Shown here in pieces: positions 1 through 10,759 of a stretch of 64,000 nucleotides of DNA. Within the stretch, counting starts at the first letter, position 1, and each line of letters begins with the position of its first letter. Source of the stretch: Rehmannia glutinosa (Eukaryota; Streptophyta; Magnoliopsida; Lamiales; Orobanchaceae); NCBI GenBank assembly GCA_016081115.2, contig JABTTQ020002835.1:248001-312000 (forward strand), read 5' to 3'. The notes under the pieces were generated by a model. That model searched no databases. It worked only from the letters and a program-made list of their open reading frames with translations, and was not told the origin of the DNA. The translations under genes were made by a program, and so were the position numbers.

Positions 1-92
1 TGTTTGAGAGGAAAAATGCTGAACAAAGCTTCTATTATCGAAAAATTGTTCGACTCGGATATACGGAAGGTGCAAACATGACGAGCACCTAA

Positions 93-3000
93 ATGCATAT
101 CGGGTCCGATAAATCAATCTACCACTATGAAAATATCCTTGATGATGAAGTGATTGTTTTTTATTCTTTGCTCGGCCATTTCGTTACCTGGCGACGGTTG
201 GGACACGCTTGTGGTGTCCATCAAGAACTCGGCCGAATAGTGAACCGACTATGCGGATGGTCAAAGATTGTCTTCTTAATGAAGAGTCGAGGAAGAAAGG
301 AGTTAGAATATTCTTCTGAGTCAAAAGCCTTAGTAGCTGAAAATGACAAACGGGGAAGGAGCAAGTTTAGAGGTTCTCAAAATAAAAGAGACAAATCCAG
401 GGGGATGTCCAAATCCAAAAAGGACTTCAAATGTCATTATTGTGGTGGTCCAAATCACTATGAGAGAGATTGTAGAAAGAAGAAAAGAGATCAAAAGAAT
501 GGAAATAATGAAAACAAGATCGATGACAAAGACACTATTGCCGCTGTAGTTGATGGTGATGTTGTCATCATTTGTGATGATGCTTGTATCGATTACGCAT
601 GCAGACGGACCGATTATTAGTCGAGCTTCATATCATATCACACCTCATCGTGATATGTTCACATCATACTGTTGGTGGTAGCTTTGGCAAAGTCAGAATG
701 GCCAACCATGGTGTGACGGAGGTCGTTGGCATAGGTAACATTATATTGAACACTAATACAGGAAGCAGGCTCGTGCTCAAGGATGTCAGACATATTCCTG
801 ACATTCGGCTGAATATTATTTCCACTGGCAAGCTTGACGATGCTGGCTATGACAATCACTTTGGTGAAGGAAAATGGAAGCTCACCAAAGGCTCTCTCAT
901 TGTCGCTAAGGGAAAGCGAGAATTCTGTGACGATGCAAGCCAGATTATCCAATGGAGAGGTGAATGCAATTGATAAAAGTTCCTCCATTGAGCTATGGCA
1001 TAAAAGGCTCGGACATCTAAGTCGGAAGGGCTTGGAAGTTCGACCGAGTAAAGAAACTTCTCCCAGAGGTAACCAAAAGATGCCCCTACAAACTTGTGTT
1101 GATTGTTTAATTGGAAAACAACACGAGTTGCTTTTAAGAGTTTTTCACCTTCAAGAAAATCTCATCCACTAGATCCGTGCATCTTGATTTGTGCTACATG
1201 AAAGATAGAAGTCTTGGTGGTGCAATATATTTTGTCACATTTATTGACGATTTCTCTAGAAAAGTCGGTGTTTTGCTTTGAAATCTAAAGATCAAGTTAA
1301 GGTATCTTTAAGAATTTTCAAGCAAGTGTTGAAAGAGAAACAGGAAAGAAGCTGAAGCGAGTTCGTGCTGACAATGGTGGTGAATACCAGGGTCCATTTG
1401 AGCAACATTGCAGGGATCATGGAATCAAGCTTGAGAGAGTGTTCCAAAAACTCCTCAACATAATGGCGTAGCAGAAAGGATGAACAGGACAATTTGTGAA
1501 CGAGTCAAATGTATGCTGTCACATTCCAATCTGCCCAAATCGTTTTGGGGTGAAGCAATGAGGACTGCAGTTGATCTAATCAACCTTTCTCCATCAGCTC
1601 CTCTGGGTGGCGACATTCCAGATAGAGTTTGGACTGGAAAAGATGTTTCCTACAAACACTTGAGAGTGTTTGGCTGCAGGGCGTTCGTGCATATTCCAAA
1701 AGATGAACGATCCAAGCTTGACGACAAGACCAAGTCATGCATCTTCTTGGGCTATGGCCATGAAGAATTTGGCTACAGGTTATGGGACCCAGTCAAGAAG
1801 AAAGTTATCAGAAGCAGGGATGTTGTATTCCTTGAGGATCAAACGATTGAAGATGCCAAACAGATTGAGAAATCTAAATCAAACCAATATGTTCCTGATG
1901 ACGTAGATCCAGTTTCTTCTCCTAGAAATCAGAATCATGGGGGAGGTGTGCAAGATCAACACCATGATACAACCGGTGATGTCCCTCCAGTTCCACCACC
2001 AGAAGATGCGGCTAGAAGGTCCACCAGACAAAGACAACCTTCTACCAGATATAGCCCACATGAGTATGTAATGCTCACTGACGGGGGAGAACCACAAAGT
2101 TTTGAAGAAGCCATATCACATGATCAGAAAGATATGTGGATGGAGGCCATGAAAGAAGAGATGAACTCTTTGCAGGAAAATCACACCTATGACCTGGTGA
2201 AGCTACCGAAAGGTAAACGTACTCTGAAAAATAAATGGGTGTACAGGTTGAAGACTGAAGAGCAAAGCTTGCAACCAAGGTATAAAGCTAGGCTGGTTGT
2301 GAAGGGTTTCAGTCAGAAGAAGGGTGTTGATTTTGAAGAAATTTTCTCACCAGTGGTGAAGGATGTCCTCAATTAGAGTTGTTCTTGGGATAGCGCCAGT
2401 TTGGATCCGGAAATTGAACAACTTGATGTGAAGAACGCATTTCTTCATGGAGATTTGAATGAAGAAATCTATATGGAGCAACCCAGAAGGGTTCAAAGTC
2501 AAAGGTAAGGAGAACTTGGTATGCAGATTGAGAAGAGCATGCGGCTTAAAACAAGCTCCAAGACAATGGTACAAAAAGTTTGACTCCTTCATGACCGATC
2601 ATGACTACAACAGAGACCGATTCGATCTTTGTGTATTCTTTAAGAAATTGGTGATAATGATTTTATCATACTATTATTGTATGTGGATGACATCTTTGAT
2701 TGTAGGTCATGATGCCGGCAAGATTGAGAAGTCAAGAAAGAACTTGGCAAGTCTTTTGCGATGAAAGACTTAGGGACCAAGCTAAGCAAATCCTTGGGAT
2801 GAAAATCTCAAGAGACAGGGTAAGCAGAAAGCTCTGGCTATCCCAAGAAAAGTACGTCGAGAAAGTTCTTGAGAGATTCAATATGAGCAAGTCAAAACCG
2901 TCGAAGACTCACTTGCGAGTCACTTCAAGCTAAGCGCGGCGCAATGTCCCACAAGTGAGGAAGATAAAGCAGAAATGTAAAAGGTCCCATATGCTTCTGC

Positions 3001-3637
3001 AGTTGGCAGTTTGATGTATGTTATGGTATGTACTAGACCTGATATTGCTCATGCGATTGGTGTTGTTAGCCGTTTTCTCTCTAATCCAGGGAAAGATCAT
3101 GTCTGCGGTGAAATGGATATTTTTCGGTACTTGAGAGGTACATCTAAATATTGTCTAAAATTTGGTGATGACCAAAACTGTACTGAGGCGGATTCACGAG
3201 ATGCAGATATGGTGGTGATGTTGATTCGGGAAGTCCACATCCGGATACATGATGAGATTTGCGGGGAGCTATCTCTTGGCAATCGAAACTTCAAAAATGC
3301 GTGGCATTATCCACAATCAAGCGATATATTCAGAACGGAAGCTTGTAAGGAGATGTTGTGGTTGAAGAAGTTTTGCGCAGGAACTAGACTTGAAGCAAGA
3401 AAAGTACACGCTCTCTTTGTGTGATCGGAGGCGCAATCCACTTGAGTAAGAATTCTTCTTTCCACTCAAGGTCAAAACACATTGATGTGAGGTACCATTG
3501 GATTCGGGACGTGCTTGATGAAAAGTTGATGCAACTTGATAAAGTTCACACTGATGAAAATGGCGCGGATATGCTGACGAAGTCTTTACCAAGAGATAAG
3601 TTTGAAGCTTGCAGAAGCAAAGCAAGTTTGGTTGATT
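93..3637 (+). pseudogene. Decayed copia gag-pol polyprotein
   Basis: The polyprotein would package and copy the element RNA and insert the cDNA. A CX2CX4HX4C zinc knuckle is visible at about 432-473. A pre-integrase HX-type motif (WHKRLGHL) lies near 995-1020, the integrase core at about 1230-1640, and the longest open stretch is 1480-2376, covering the integrase C-terminal part and the start of reverse transcriptase. RT continues in other frames from 2377 to about 2930, with the YVDD region (near 2680-2695) out of frame with what precedes it. RNase H remnants run to about 3637. At least six frame changes or stops separate the blocks, so no functional protein is possible. Confidence 0.9.
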
Positions 3638-3647
3638 TCCCACATGA

Positions 3648-3662
3648 GGTGGAGGGGGAGAA
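3648..3662 (+). other. Polypurine tract of the first copia element
   Basis: A 15-base run of purines broken by one t (ggtggagggggagaa) lies directly before the 3' LTR. In LTR retrotransposons this is the primer for second-strand synthesis. Confidence 0.85.
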
Positions 3663-3663
3663 T

Positions 3664-4319
3664 TGTTGGTCCACCCCATGTGGTGGCCAAAGTCAACAAT
3701 AGTGGGCAAATTTTGTTGGCTACTTGAGTAGGTGCCATAGGGATGGCAAATACTTTATGAAAAGTGCAGCCAATTTCTTCTGATGTTAGGCACCGAATTG
3801 CCAACCTTATTTGACAAACATTTATTACATGTGTTTGTTTTCATCTATTTTGCCTATAAATAGGCTTCACTCGGAGATGGAAAAACACACCAAACATTCA
3901 AGCAATTAACAATTGCTTAGAAAAGAGAGAAAATAGAGAGTAGAGTGATTCCTATAAGTGTGTGTTTTGAGTGAAGAAAAAGAGAAAAATTAGTAGTAAT
4001 TTTTCATTCTCACCCAAAATAGCATTCCTATTTTCTTGGGTATTCCAAGTTAAGTAACTTGAGATATTTTGTGTATCCCCTATTTTTAGGGAGAAATATT
4101 GTAAGCCTACTATACATTTAGTGGAGGATTTATCTGGACTACGGTCTCGTGGTTTTTCCCAAATTGGTTTCCACGTAAAAATTCTTGTGTCATATTTTTA
4201 TCGTCTTGCACTATTATTTGGTATTCTGGTTTGGTTCCCATTTTTAATCCAGCTAGGTGGGAAAAGATTTTACTATTCCGCTGTGCCGGTGTCATTTATT
4301 TTGGCACTCTTTCCCAACA
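3664..4319 (+). repeat. 3' LTR of the first copia element (656 bp)
   Basis: It starts tgttgg and ends ccaaca, the usual inverted TG...CA ends of copia LTRs, and follows the polypurine tract after one base. It contains a TATA box and transcribed leader-like sequence. The 5' LTR is outside the window, so age cannot be judged. Confidence 0.88.
3855..3862 (+). promoter_or_regulatory. TATA box of the copia LTR promoter
   Basis: A consensus tataaata stands about 190 bases into the LTR. A start site about 30 bases downstream would give the usual U3/R boundary (inference). Confidence 0.65.
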
Positions 4320-5655
4320 GTTTGCTTGTTATTCCTTTGATTTTCCTATTAATGATTTATTATGCCAATGGCATTATTTTAAGTGTGATTTCATATGATT
4401 CACTCTAGTAAGAGAAGATTATGATAAACTGCTATTTCTTGTATAGGTGAAATACAGCTGAAGGTTTGCAGCATTGACATTGTCGGTTTGTGGGCTTTGT
4501 GACTGTCATAAGCTATAAGGTGGAGGTAATTAGGTAGTAATGCTGCTATAGGTTTTACTTGTAGAAACCTCTATTAAGACAAGTGTGATTGTTGTTTAAT
4601 TATCAAAGAAAAGCTCAAAATTGTTTTAAGTATTAGAGGATCAGAGTTAGTTTGGGTGGGCTTTATTTAATGATAATTTAAATGTAAAATTCCTTTTAAA
4701 CTTAGATAATATTTGACATCAACACAAGCCAAATCTTTCTATTTGCTTCTCTAGGCGTGATGATTCTTAGTTTTTAAAACACACACACACACAAAAAGAT
4801 TTGGATTTAAAAGATGAATTTTGACGGATCTAATAACTCCTAAGTCCTAAGAGAGAAAAAAAAAGTTGAATCTTAGCTAGCATGGTTGATACTCCTCTGT
4901 TGTTGCACTTAATATAATTAATCTCCATTTTTTTATGTTTTTATATCTTGTCTACTAATACTCATATCAGGTTTGTCTTCAACTCGCTTGCAGAATATGG
5001 GATTCAGTCTATTTGACTAGAGGATTGTGGTACATGTGTGGAACATCTTTCGTTTCTCTTGCCCCTCCAGTAGGTGCTCTATTTTGTGTGTTATAGACTG
5101 ATTGTGATCTCTTTTTCCCATTTGGTGCTTATTTAGTAGATCCACGTAATGAGAAGCTAAAAACAATTACATCTGATAGTTGGATTAAGTTTTGCTTAAT
5201 TGTTAGCTTTTTAGTACTTGCAAATTCTATTCCGATGTATGGTGAAAGTAAATTTTATTTGGATGTGAGGCTAGCCTGTTTACTGGGTGTTTCTTTAAGA
5301 TATGATCCTTTGCCTACAAATTGGTTTGGATAGACACTTCTACAAATGTAAATAATCATTATTGCTCACTGATTTTTTCTTGAAATTTGTCGTAACTTTG
5401 AATGGCCTTCTCATGATAAGTTGATTTCTCTGTATTTAGCTTTTCAACTCTTACTTGAATCTTTCTGTTAATTAGATTTCAGCATTTTCGGACCTGATCT
5501 TGAGTTTGTTGCTATATATGTTTGTTTTAGAGATGTGTTTGTGGAGAGCCTAGTTTCACCTAGTGTTGATGATACAAGACTTCACGAAGAATGAGCTGAG
5601 CGGAAAGGAAGTAAGGAACTTAGAGGTGATAAATTGTCTATGTTGTGAAATGTGG
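4320..5655. other. No gene seen
   Basis: AT-rich DNA with a short (AC)n run near 4780. Only short, unsupported open frames occur and I recognise no domain. It may contain decayed transposon sequence that I cannot name. Confidence 0.5.
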
Positions 5656-5660
5656 TTGGG

Positions 5661-5885
5661 CGGTTTAGCCAAATTACCAAAAAAAAAAACTTCAGTTATC
5701 TTTCAAAATTATAAATATACCCTTGAGCTTTATGTTTACCTAACAAATACTCTCATCTTGAGATTGCATTGAGGGTGCATTTTGTAAGATAAAAACATAT
5801 GTTAAGGGGGTATTTGTAATTTTAAAAGATAACTGGGCTTTTTTGTAATTAGGTTAAATGTCAGGGGCTGTTTTGTAAATAACTC
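5661..5885. repeat. Miniature element, 'ggataattac' family, worn copy
   Basis: It has the internal words of the family at 38193 and 39844, such as 'ttatctttcaaaattataaa' and a 'ttttgtaattaggtt' right arm, but both termini are eroded. It is one of eight family members in the window. Confidence 0.65.
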
Positions 5886-5892
5886 TTTAAGA

Positions 5893-6690
5893 GTATACCA
5901 TGTCGTTGTGTAGTCGACTGGTTTTCAGCATCGCTGGAAATTATTGTGCTTTTTTTCTTCTGTAAGTATTTTAACTTAATGTAACTATCGTGTTACAATA
6001 TCGTCAGATCGATTCTGCTGATCGACTATGTTTTTAGTTGCAATAAGGCAGCTAGAGTAAATGTGTTTCTATGGCTATGTTCTGCTTCTAATATATAGTT
6101 CATTATCATTATACAATAGGGACTCACTGCAGGTTATTTCCCATTCATGATTCCTCTGTTTGACAATTATGCATCGGTTTTTGCTTAGCAACCGACACCT
6201 TTGGTGAATGAGTAGACTAATCTATTGTCTTCCCTAAAGTTATATTTTTGAAACTAATGTATGTATACTAATTTAAATTTTTTATATTTTGATGCAGGCG
6301 AGTCTTTTCATATCTGAGTGGTTATAGATTCAGCATAAGAAGTTTCTCGTTTTTTTCCCTAAATTAATGGAATTAGAATTAGAAACTCATAAATAAGATA
6401 TTTGAGGATTTTCGTTTTATATTTCTTTAAGTAATTTTTTGGTTTGGATATTTAATGTTTCTTTTTTCGACATTGTTCAAGTAGTTTATTATCCACTTGA
6501 ATACGAATATCTTATCATTTCTCTCATATTGATAAATAATCGTATTCTACTTAATAAAACATGATTGATTTTTTTATTTTTTTTCGTGCTTAATTGCATT
6601 TGAAATGGCACTTGTAATATTGATAATATATTGATAGCATATTACAAATTAATACCTAAATCATTATATATGTATAAAAATAAAAAATGT
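5893..6690. other. No gene seen
   Basis: AT-rich sequence with no recognisable coding region or terminal-repeat structure. Confidence 0.5.
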
Positions 6691-7607
6691 GCCAAAACAT
6701 CGTCTGCAATGATTTTTTTGGTGAAAATTTATGTTGTGACTGTAGAAACAATAATTTATTACAACAAATTTAGTCGTCACCAAACATATCAATTTTTTGA
6801 CGGAATAAAATTTGTCATTAGAAATACACTATAATGATGACTGATATCGTCACAAATAACTTCAAAATTTATCACTTAAAATAAGTGAATTATGATGAAA
6901 CGTTTAAATTTATTATGATGGTAGATTTTGTCACCACATATTCAAATTTATGACGGATTATTTCATCATTATTTCGGTGCCATTGGTGATGTTGATAAGT
7001 TTTGTCATATACTGCGATTGTTTTCATGACGGAAAATGTCATCACGTTTCATATTCTTTTGGTGACAATACATATCTTGTCGTTGAATCTTAAGTATTTG
7101 TGACACATAGTTTTGTCATTGTACATACACATTAAATGACACCCAATATTTCGTAACATTAAATCACTTCTTTCATGACAAATTGTGTAATATATGACGA
7201 AATTATTAATACAATTGTGATACCGAAAGTCGTCATTAGAATTGACATTTGGCAATGCAATCATGTTCGTCACTAAAATCAAATGTTAGGATGATAAAAC
7301 ATACATTCGTCATGAAAAATGTACTCTTATGTGACAAAATAAAAATATAGATGACAAAAAATTTATCGTTAAAGTGGCGATGTAGGCGTCACTATAAATG
7401 CTATAAATCATGACAATGGTCATTAGCGTCACCAAAAGTTAATTTTATAGTGACACTTTGAAAAATTTGTCACGTACACCTTTTATGACGGACTACTGAT
7501 GGCGATCATTATGACGCTCAGTTTTCATCATCAAATATATTCAGTGACGAAAAATCAAGTTTATATGACGTTTTTTTTCGTCATGTTACCTCATATTTCT
7601 TGTAGTG
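6690..7607. mobile_element. CACTA-like non-autonomous element, left end eroded
   Basis: The right terminus ends ttcttgtagtg, the reverse complement of the CACTA signature CACTACAAGAA. The interior is packed with short words in both orientations (gtcat, atgac, gtcac, gacg), like the subterminal repeats that CACTA transposases bind. No transposase frame is seen. The left CACTA end is not recognisable, so the left boundary is approximate. Confidence 0.65.
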
Positions 7608-7794
7608 CGCGACTTATAAAGTTCTGTCAGATTCATGCTTCTGGGGTTGGAGTATGTTCAAGAATTGTAATAATTAGGTTTTACTTTTCTTGTAATTTTA
7701 TGTTTATGTTTTGCAAGCCATCTTGAAGGCTTTTCTCGCTTATATAACCACTGTAATTTCCAACATTATTCCATAAAATAAACTAGTAACATAA

Positions 7795-8092
7795 CTTGTT
7801 AGGGCGTAATAATTCGGGTCGTTATAGTGTTTGAGTTTGGTTTGATTATTAATCGATTTGAGCTTTAGCTGAGACGAGCACGAATCGAGCTCGAGTAGTT
7901 TGATATTTTTACACATATCTTTTTTTATAATTGAGTCGAGCTCGAGCTTGAGCCGGATTTTTATATCTTATCAAACGGAAAATGTGTTCAGCTTGGTTCA
8001 TTATATTAACAAATTAAGCCCAAACGAGCTTTTAACGATCGATTTCAAATCGAATATCGAGTAGTTTGGTTCGTCTTTCAGCCCCTACGGAT
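7795..8092. repeat. Dispersed repeat rich in 'cgagctcgag' words
   Basis: Repeated gagctcgag and tcgagcttgag words occur between a 'tagggcg' left end and a 'cagccccta' right end, giving a weak inverted-terminal look. Related text occurs near 15505-15620 and 37000-37255. The family is likely a non-autonomous DNA element, but no target duplication is readable. Confidence 0.45.
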
Positions 8093-8205
8093 GACCTCAT
8101 GTTATAGCAAGTTAATTAGGTGTGTGACAATGAAAAATAAGATAGAACATTTTGCTACATAACATGCATATATGCATGGCTTTCACAAACATTAATTAAT
8201 TTGAT

Positions 8206-9606
8206 AGGACAAGAAAAACCATGATGCCAGAGAATTGAGCCAACATAACATGATATCAAATTATAGTTCCGCTCGGCGGCTGTTACTGCAAACTTGCGAA
8301 TATATAGTTGAACTATAGACATTTTTCTATGGTGTGCCGAAATTTGACAGGGCAGTGGCAAGGTCATCCCAGTGATGGACGGAACCCGGACTAAGGCTGG
8401 ATCGGTGCCGCCTAGAAAAGTGTTCCATAAATAATTAGCCACTTGCGTTGCGTCCTCGGGAGAAAAGAGGGTGTAACTCCCGATGGTGCCGCCAAGTGAG
8501 AGCAACACTTGGGTGCGTAGACCCTGATAGACTTGGATATTAGAGGTTAAGCCGACTAGAGCCGGTCCAAGATTTCGGGGGGCCTGGAGCGAGAAAAACA
8601 AATGGGACTCTTGTGTTTACATAAAAAATTAATTAATATTACAAATATAATTTCATTGATTTTAACATAAAAAAAATATCATACTCTAACTTTAACATAT
8701 CGATCTTATTAAAATAAATTACGAAAAATATTATTAAATATAATTTACATAGAGAAAAAAACAAAAAAAAAATTAATAAATTAGCTAAGAAAAATTGATC
8801 TTCTTGCATTTTTAAATTCTTTAATTAATTCTACTTTTTGGTTTTGCAAAAAGGAAAAAACAAATATGAATGACAGAATAAGGGCTTAAAGGTGGACAAC
8901 TCTTAAATTCTTCAATTATGTTTATGGTTTTGCAAAAACAAAAAGTTAAATAAAAATATATAGAAAGCGGGGAAAAATAGTTCCATAGAATTAAAGGCAA
9001 AAGGCAAAAAGCAAAAAGAAAAATTTAAAAGAAATAGTTAGATAAAAGGCGGAAAAAAAAATTAGTTAAATAGAAAGATAAAAGATAAAAAGAAAACCTT
9101 CAATTATATTTTTGCAATTTTTTTTTGGTTTTGCAAAAACAAAAAAAAAGGTATTGATAGATAGGAAAGCGAAAAATAAAGCCAGACCTCTCTAAACCTT
9201 AAAGTAAATAAATAGCAGTACAGCCGCTTTGCCAACATCTTGTTTCCTTCACTATTTTGACCTTTATTTTATATATCCAATATGTATACCTATAAAAACG
9301 GAAAAAAAAAAAAATCTGGGGGCCCTGTGCGGCGGCACCACCTTGGCCGCCTCAGGGCCACCCCTGAAGCCGACGCATGAGCCTGACGGGGTATTGCAAT
9401 GACCCGTCAGGTTTAGAATAGTGTTTGGCCACTGTCGAAGGTGGATATAATGCAATGTTTATATAGTTATAGAGGCCAGTGGAACATGTGGCGCTGAGAG
9501 TCCCTTCTTCAATGCCCTTTTTGGCCCCAGTAGACTGAAATTCCACAAGGTTTTTTTGAATGTGAGGGGGTAAATAGTGGAAAAAAAAAACAATCAAAAT
9601 GGAAAG
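8206..9606 (-). pseudogene. Class III (GH18, hevamine-like) chitinase pseudogene, copy 1
   Basis: Reading the minus strand, the N-terminal part (9606 down to about 9375) matches the start of secreted class III chitinases up to the conserved GHC...PSG segment. The next part (8548 down to about 8410) gives GLTSNIQ...VLLSLGG...YSLWN-type text, followed near 8375-8325 by HWDDLATAL and a stop codon. These enzymes hydrolyse chitin outside the cell. The start codon is missing: an LTR begins exactly where the second chitinase copy has its ATG. The segment that should hold the catalytic DxDxE motif is deleted. An 810-bp hAT element interrupts the gene between C-V-G and L-T-S. Only a worn C-terminal trace continues to about 8206. 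Confidence 0.85.
8557..9366. mobile_element. hAT-type non-autonomous element with 8-bp target duplication
   Basis: The 810-bp insert is flanked on both sides by aagccgac (8549-8556 and 9367-9374), an exact 8-bp duplication typical of hAT elements. The ends are worn versions of the plant 'agggccggccctg' terminus (tagagccggtcc at left, gggccacccctg at right). Taking out the insert and one repeat copy makes the chitinase frame continuous, confirming the boundaries. The interior is A-rich and has no transposase frame. Confidence 0.88.
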
Positions 9607-10232
9607 TGATAAGGGGCTTATTTGGGCCGACCTGACTAAAATGGACTCAAGGAATGGGCCGACGTGTAAGGTCTGTCCCGACCTCAAAGGCAGACCCAAA
9701 TGTTAAATGGCCTCAGGTGATTGGGCCGATCTCTGGGTTAGCTAGTTAGCTTTGAGGGTTTAAACCAACAATTGGGCCAGATCAAATAGGTCGACGTCAG
9801 TGGGCTGGGCCCAAATCATGGGACAAACTTAAGGGACTACCGACCTAAGTGGGTTGGGCCCCTAATATTGAGTAAACTTAAGGGCTTCCCGAGCTATTGG
9901 GCTTAGGAGGTGCGCGGCCCAAAACGAATATTTAACCTAAGCCCGTGTGCTTAGCTAGGGTTTTAGCTTGGCTTGACAACCACGCAACCTTAATTGTCAA
10001 ACCTATTTATAGGGCACGAAAAAGGTACACCACCAGAGAGACTCTGAATACACTTGTCAATACTTTGCTATTTGATATTTATTCTCTCTAAAACGATACT
10101 GACTTGAGCGTCGGAGTGGGTACACCGGAAAACCCTTCCGGCCCCCCTTCTAACGATGGTATTGCAGGTTCTTAGGTCAGTCGTGTAGCGGAGCGTGGAT
10201 ATATTGGGCGGCGGACATTCTAGTGCCAACCA
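9607..10232 (+). repeat. Gypsy-type LTR (626 bp) left from a deleted element
   Basis: It starts tgataagg and ends ccaacca, giving TG...CA ends. It is GC-richer than its surroundings, has many 'gggccgacc' words and carries a tatttata box near 10004. A primer-binding-like site follows two bases later, so this is a 5' LTR. The rest of the element and its 3' LTR have been lost, and chitinase-upstream sequence resumes near 10260. The left edge falls at the chitinase start codon. Confidence 0.75.
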
Positions 10233-10234
10233 AT

Positions 10235-10252
10235 TGGCGCCGTCTGTGGGAA
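10235..10252 (+). other. Primer binding site remnant of the gypsy-type element
   Basis: The text tggcgccgtctgtgggaa is the usual plant Ty3/gypsy-type tRNA primer site and sits 2 bases after the LTR end. I do not name the tRNA. Confidence 0.7.
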
Positions 10253-10462
10253 TAGCTGCATTGTTTGAGATATGTAATTTGAGTTTATTTGATTGGTTTT
10301 TGCATATGCTTGTGGGAAGAGATGTGTGTCATTTATAGACGTCCGAGGTGACAATAGACAAATACTAATTTTGTGTTAGAACCTTTTTTTATGGATAAAT
10401 ATCCAAATATTATAACCTACTTATTCAGTAAATTTCAAATTGGCGTGAAAGGCAGAAGGGGC

Positions 10463-10614
10463 TATTAGAGTATATTTAGTTTAGTTGTTAAAAGTTTGTT
10501 ATTCATTTAGTTGGACTTACAGCTGGAGTTAGTTCTAAATTCATGTTTAAATACTATGTTGGATATCAATAATCCAGTAATGAAGAATTTTATTTTCAGT
10601 TTTCAATTCTAATA
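10463..10614 (+). repeat. 5' LTR of second copia element (152 bp)
   Basis: It aligns with the 3' LTR at 15050-15256 but begins ta instead of tg. It lacks about 55 bases between two 'ttag' words near its start, as expected for a deletion at short homology. Confidence 0.88.
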
Positions 10615-10626
10615 TAGTATCAGCAG
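10615..10626 (+). other. Primer binding site, tRNA-Met type
   Basis: The text tagtatcagcag is close to the copia initiator-tRNA-Met site TGGTATCAGAGC and directly follows the 5' LTR. Confidence 0.7.
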
Positions 10627-10759
10627 TTTACAATTTCCTTTCGTTCTGTTCATCCTTCGACGGCCGCTGAGCATTCTCCAGTGGTTGTTGTGCAATCTCA
10701 GATCGCAGCAATTGGTTTTGGTTATTGAGTAGCGATGAAGCAGTACTTCATCTCTGTCA

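Larger units (their letters stand above)
1..4319 (+). mobile_element. Ty1/copia LTR retrotransposon, Tnt1-like, 3' part
   Basis: This is the gag-pol interior and 3' LTR of a copia element; its 5' LTR lies before the window. Domains run in copia order: gag zinc knuckle, protease region, integrase, reverse transcriptase, RNase H, then a polypurine tract and an LTR with TG...CA ends. Integrase before reverse transcriptase separates copia from gypsy. The integrase/RT text resembles the Tnt1/Tork lineage (inference from pattern recognition). The reading frame is broken many times, so the copy is dead. The second end of the target duplication cannot be checked here. Confidence 0.93.

Noticed and set aside
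6700..7600. CRISPR-like array of short repeats (gtcat/atgac words)
   Set aside because: Words are irregular in spacing and orientation, the genome is a plant, and the CACTA right end explains the structure.
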